Below, in pieces: positions 57,183 through 62,000 of a stretch of DNA of 62,000 nucleotides. A program made the translations under genes and the position numbers. This DNA is from Zygnema cylindricum. Taxonomy: Eukaryota > Streptophyta > Zygnematophyceae > Zygnematales > Zygnemataceae. Where the stretch lies: positions 360,696 through 422,695 of the forward strand of contig JBBHKE010002640.1 in assembly GCA_037447655.1 (NCBI GenBank). Reading direction: 5' to 3'. Each line of letters begins with the position of its first letter. Positions within the stretch are counted from its first letter, which is position 1. The notes under the pieces were generated by a model that did no database searches, was not told the DNA's origin, and was given only the letters and a program-made list of their open reading frames with translations.

Positions 57183-58188
57183 GGTTGAAATTATTAGATT
57201 TATATAGTATTTTTTAGGTCTAAATAGTTCAGTAAAATCAGAAAAGAAAAAAGCGAAAAGCCTGCCTCCTCCTCTTCTCTCTACCCACTATACTTGTTGT
57301 AGTCACTCAGAGATAGAGAGGGTGGTTGAGCCATGGCTGTCCTAGCTAAGTAGGCAGGATAAAAGGGTGACTTACGTCACCCTCTCAACAAAAGGTTGAG
57401 CCCGGCAGGACTCGAACCTACAACTAGCACAGTGTGGCGTAGCCGTTAGCTGTAACAAGTCTGTCATAGAAGTCCGTTAGGATATATTAGGTTTGATAAT
57501 TATTTAAACAGTATTCAGACAATGAATTTGATTAACAGAATGGCGGACGAAAGAACATAGAACCAAGTGTTATATAGTGCGAACATTATCTCGCACGAAA
57601 CAAATGAATCAGACATTTGTTTCGACGGTCGACATTTAATGTCATATTTAATGGAACAAATTATATCACTACCGAGATCGCGGAATGGTCATTTTGGTGT
57701 TTGTGGACGTGGCATGACATGGCGCCACGTGGAGGGATAACATTTGGTTGCAGGAATTTCGAGGAACATAAAAACGAGTTAAAACTGGACATGCGTCCAC
57801 TCAATGGCTTTGCCGTACACATACCGTACACAAAGTACATTGGCCGTAGACCTTTTTGTACCCTACAGTCATGTGATTGGTTCGTACGTCAGTAGATAGG
57901 GGTTGTGAGAGGGGTTTAGGACTTAGAAAATTTGGTAGGTAGTAACCTCTCTCCCTTTGAGAGTTTGTATAAACTTGGCATCTTTGCCACCTGATAATTA
58001 ATTGGCTGGTTGGCTAATTTCACTGATTCTTTTTCCTACGGACTTGAAGATTCAAGGCTACACAGGGGTGCAAGCAAATGGTTAGTTTGCCATCTTAGGC
58101 AGCAGTGATTGTGGCTTGAATTGATTTAGTTAAAAACTATCTAGAGGCTTTCTTTATTGTGTTGTCTAATGGAGGACACAGAATTGCA
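57183..58188 (+). repeat. 5' LTR of element E
   Basis: 1006 bp, starts GGTTGAAATTATT (first base changed from the T of TGTTG), ends ACAGAATTGCA. The antisense tRNA-like module lies at 57396-57457, where the plus strand reads GGACTCGAACC (complement of a B box). Confidence 0.85.
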
Positions 58189-61100
58189 GGTTATGGGCCC
58201 ACCCTCTAAGGTGCCCACCTTAAATGGATTTGGGTTCATCTATTGGGAAGCCATGTTGATGGGGGATTTGTGCGAAAAACGATACTTTTGTATCGTCAGT
58301 GGACAAGTAAAACGTCCAACTTCAGGAACTCCACCAAGATTTGGAGGAGTAAGGTTTCCTGTAGCAGCAATTGCTTCCGCAGAGGAGGCAGATGATGGGG
58401 ACAACAATGTGTCACAAAAGGGGAAAGGGAAGGAGACATCCCTCACTCTTATTGCCACGGCATCGTGAGAAGCAACCGTGAAGACCGTGGAGAACGATAC
58501 TCAAATGTGGGAAGACGTAAACATGGCTGCCAAAAACTTCATTCTAAGGCACCTCACTCAAGCTTTGGCCACCCCTCACCTTCACATTTACAAGTTCGAG
58601 GAGTTGTGGGTGAGTTTGGTGGAGATCTATAGAGCTGGTACTTTCCAGGAGCTCCAACTAGCTGAGCAAAAGCTAGTGAGTAACACTTACAAAGGAGGAA
58701 AGATGTTAGATTATTGTAATGATCTTTCTTGTTTGTTTATAGAGATGAAAAGTGCTGGGTGGACAGGTACAATGAAGATGAAAGTTAACAATCTCATCAT
58801 GAAGTTACCAAATGAGTACAACAATATAGTGTACCGAGTACAGGAAATGAGTGAAAGTTCATGGAAGTGAAATAGAGTGGTCCGGATGATACTTGTGCAG
58901 GAAAACACCATGGAGATTAGGAGAGGAGGAAAGAGCATTCAAGCTCTAGCTGTAGGAGGGGATCGATGGGGGAAGGACTCGAAGAACCATACAAAGGAGT
59001 AACAGATAAACGTGCATGACTAAGGCCCCCAAAGGGCCTTTGTCATTTTTGCAAAAAGCTGGAACACTTTATCGCGGATTGTGTCAAGCTATCGAAGCTG
59101 AGGCTCCAAGGGAACCGTGGAGGGGGTTCTTCCGGAGGGGAAGAACAAGGCACTTATGGTCACAAAAGTGATAGGAGAAACCGAGGACGAGTCCCCTGAA
59201 GAGGATGGGGAGCTTCTTCTTGACGAGAGACTAGAGGAGAACGAGATCCCTCAGAGACAGAAGTGTGCCTTTGGAGCAATTCGGGAAGCTCCACATGAAG
59301 GATAGATCATCGACTCACGTGCATCCATGCATATGTGTCGTGATAAGGAACTCTCCACTAAGCTAATAAAGATCCCTACTGTAGAGATAGAGTATGGGGA
59401 TGGGAGAGTGGTTACTACAGATCTAGTGGGGTTAGTAGATCTGAAAGTATTTGTGAAGGGTAAGACTTCTGTACTCACATTCTTAGATGTGCTTTACATT
59501 CCTTAGATGAGTAAAAATCTTGTCTCTACGTTTGTGTTAGATGACAAAGAGTGTGATACCTTCACTAGAAAGGGAGTCTTTACATCTAAAAATGGGGATG
59601 AATTCTAATTCACGACAGATAAGGGAAGCCAAGGAATGTTTAGGCTTAACCTGAGTTATGAAAAGAAGAATGCTTACTATGTTGGTGTTTCAAAATTGAT
59701 GATTTGGCATAAGCGGTTTGGGCATGTGCATTTTGATAGGTTGAGGGAAATGAAAAAGCTTTGTGTAGTAGAAGGCATTCAGTTCAGTGATAATGAAATG
59801 ATGAATGATTGTAGTGGCTATGCTCAAGGTAAGGCTCATAGACTTCCCTTTCCCAAGGCCGCCACATATAGAGGTGAGAAAGTGTTAGATTTGGTCCACA
59901 CAGATATTTGGGGACCTGCTAAAGTACCTTCGGTTGGAGGAAAGAGGTTGATGATGAAAATAACTGATGACTCGTCTAGAAACTCTAGAGTCTACTTTGT
60001 GAAAACAAAGTCTGAAGCATCATCTCACTTCAAAGAATATAAAGCTTGGAGTGAGAAATTGCATGAAACCCCCATTAAGAGAATAAAGAGTGAATATCGG
60101 GGGGAATATACCTCTAACCAGTTTGAGGACTACATGAGAGATGAGGGAGTTCAGCACCGGAAAACCGTACCATATAACCCGGAACAAAATGGGGTAGCTG
60201 AGAGGTTGAAATGAACACTAGGAGATAGTGCATGTAGTATGTTGGCCGACAAGAAAATAAGAAAGAGATTTTGGGCAGAAGCCATGAATTGTGCCAACTA
60301 CATTAAAAATAGTGTCTTTACCTCAACTATAAAGGGAATGACACCTTATGAGAGATGGGTGGGAAGGAAACCAAATATCTCTCACCTTAAAGTATTCGGT
60401 AGCCAAGTTTACAGTCTTGACACGGATAGGAAAAACTAGAAACTAGATGCTAAGGGAAAACCTGGATATTTTGTATGATATGATGAGGATGTCAATGGAT
60501 ATAGAGTCTACCACTAAGCAAATAGAGGTATCATTTTTGTCAAACACCTAGTTGTCATGGATGTAGGGAAGTCATTTGACCCCTTTAAATATACCAAGAA
60601 GATAAGAATTAGATTTGAGTTTGAAGGTGAGGAGGACTTTGTCTTTCCCGAAAAAGACACGAGTAAAACAAGAATTGCAGATTCAGGGGAGATCTAATAC
60701 ATAAGATATCCACCGGAAACCTCAAACATTCCTATCGACTTCGAGGAGATAAAAGAGGAGGAACAGGAACTGGCTTCCATAAATAAGGGAGGCAATGAGA
60801 CAGTAAGGAGAAATCTAAGAATTCCCTCTATCCCTGCTTCGGACTTTCAAAGGGGTGAAGGAGCAGCAAACAGATTTAGGAAAAACAGGCCGCTCATAAG
60901 GTAACTAAGCTATCTCACCCTGATGAGCCTCAGTCATACTCAGAGGCAGTGAACAGTCTAGAGAAAGACAGATGGATTAGAGCCATAAATGATGAGATGG
61001 CGTCTATCATGGAAGCAAATACCTGGGAACTAGCGGATTGTCCTACGGATAGAAAACTGATTGGGTGTAAATGGGTGTTTAAACTAAAACTAAACCCAGA

Positions 61101-62000
61101 TAATACAATTGAGAGATATAAGGCTCGATTGGTAGTAAAAGGGTTCACCCAAAAGGAGGGGATGGACTATGAGGAGACCTTTGCTCTAGTTGTTCGGTTC
61201 CCATAAGTAAGGATTCTTCTCACTTTTAGAGCAACGGAAGACATAGAAATACACCAGATGGATATTAAGATTGGCTTTGTTAATGGTGAGTTAGAGGAAG
61301 AAATTTTCATGAGGCAGCCAGAGGGATTTGTGGAGGAAGGAGAAAAGAGCAAAGTGTGCAGGCTCATAAAGTCCTTATACGGACTAAAGTAGGATCCTCG
61401 ACATTGGAATAACAAACTAGATAAGTTTCTCACTAGTTTGGGTTATATTCGGATCATCTTTAACCATTCTATCTATATGTTTGAGGATGAGAATGGTGTC
61501 ATTTTTATTGCGATCTTTGTGGATGATCTGCTTGTGCTCAATTAGTCTTTGGAAAAGATGAATAGGCTAAAGAAAAATCTTAGAAGCAAATTTGATATGA
61601 AGGATTTAAGTGAGGCAAAATACATTTTGGGGATCAAAATGGAGAGAGATAGGGGGAACAAGGTTATCAGAATTACTCAAAAAGAAGCAATAGGTAATAT
61701 GCTTGAGAAATTCTAGATGGAAAAGGCTAACAGTTGTACCACTCCCATGGACTTGAAAAAAGTAAGCGATCGGAGTGTAAAAGGAGGAGTGATGATTTTA
61801 GTTAATCAGATGAGTCCAGAGGAGAGAGAGTTTATAAAGTCTATCCCTTATAAACAAGTCGTAGGAAGTTTGATATATTTTATGAACTGTAAAAGGTCGT
61901 ACTTAGCGGCAGCAGTTGGAGTACTCAGTAGGAGTCTAAATGATCCTACGGAGAGAGACTGGGAGGCAGCCAAGAGAGTCATGAGATATCTGGTGGGAAT
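58169..62000 (+). pseudogene. Element E Gag-Pol, decayed
   Basis: ATG at 58169 in the LTR (MEDTELQVMGPPSKVP). Gag core KLPNEYNNIVYRVQEM; knuckle CHFCKKLEHFIADC; protease site reads stop-IIDSRASMHMC (Gly to Arg). Integrase has IWHKRFGHVHFDRL, HTDIWGP, NPEQNGVAERL. RT has CKWVFKLKLNPD and VDDLLVL near 61520. Stops occur throughout (for example 58466, 58868, 59304, 60212, 60437, 61204, 61390, 61543), and the last base of the window is inside RNase H-proximal RT. Confidence 0.88.
58189..58203 (+). promoter_or_regulatory. Primer-binding site of element E
   Basis: GGTTATGGGCCCACC, identical to that of element D, flush with the LTR end and inside the gag frame (coding V-M-G-P). Confidence 0.78.

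Larger units (their letters stand above)
57183..62000 (+). mobile_element. Element E: copia retrotransposon, 3' end beyond the window
   Basis: 5' LTR 57183-58188, primer-binding site, decayed gag-pol; the RNase H part and the 3' LTR lie outside. Closest relative in the window is element F. Confidence 0.85.

Noticed and set aside
57396-57457. True tRNA gene on the minus strand
   Set aside because: A B box-like stretch is present but acceptor and anticodon stems do not pair, and the same block recurs inside several LTRs.

Overview
The window looks like a piece of a large, repeat-rich nuclear genome from the green plant lineage. The pointers are spliced genes with canonical GT-AG introns, telo-box motifs (AAACCCTAA) in a first intron, Ty1/copia and Ty3/gypsy chromovirus elements, and primer-binding sites matching what I recall of plant initiator-Met tRNA. 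I cannot separate a streptophyte alga from a bryophyte or other land plant, and no organelle or bacterial feature is present.

Left part (1-23827): two host genes, both on the minus strand. Gene A (1-3512, running off the left edge) is a spliced gene for a plant protein I cannot name. Its seven candidate exons keep reading phase across every junction. Gene B (11435-21268) is complete: ten exons give a 646-residue CDK5RAP3/C53 protein, the UFMylation adaptor and ER-phagy receptor, with six W-D motifs of the shuffled ATG8-interacting type. Between and inside the genes lie short TA-flanked inverted-repeat elements, a tRNA-derived SINE head, a copia gag remnant, a gypsy integrase remnant ending in a PHD-like segment, and long purine/pyrimidine tracts in the C53 introns.

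Right part (23828-62000): almost entirely nested LTR retrotransposons, resolved here by matching LTR pairs and 5-bp target duplications. Element C (minus, oldest) is split by element B (25144-37083, TSD TCACC). B is a gag-only non-autonomous copia element, itself split by element A (27996-35782, TSD AGGTA), which has an unbroken polyprotein. C is also split by copia element F (5' LTR at 37139). F's gag is split by gypsy chromovirus H (38514-53521, TSD CATCA/CCTCA). H in turn contains a solo copia LTR (39646-40904) and copia element D (46209-52657, TSD GTACC). After F come a partial LTR, an assembly gap, a second copy of the gypsy integrase, and copia element E (from 57183), which runs off the right edge.

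Recurring design: in all five copia elements whose 5' junction is visible, the gag start codon lies inside the LTR and the gag reading frame runs through the primer-binding site. That site matches the anticodon arm of initiator tRNA-Met (half-tRNA priming as in Drosophila copia, Ty5 and Volvox Osser) rather than its 3' end; in element A the site has drifted. I found no CRISPR array, rRNA or intact tRNA gene.
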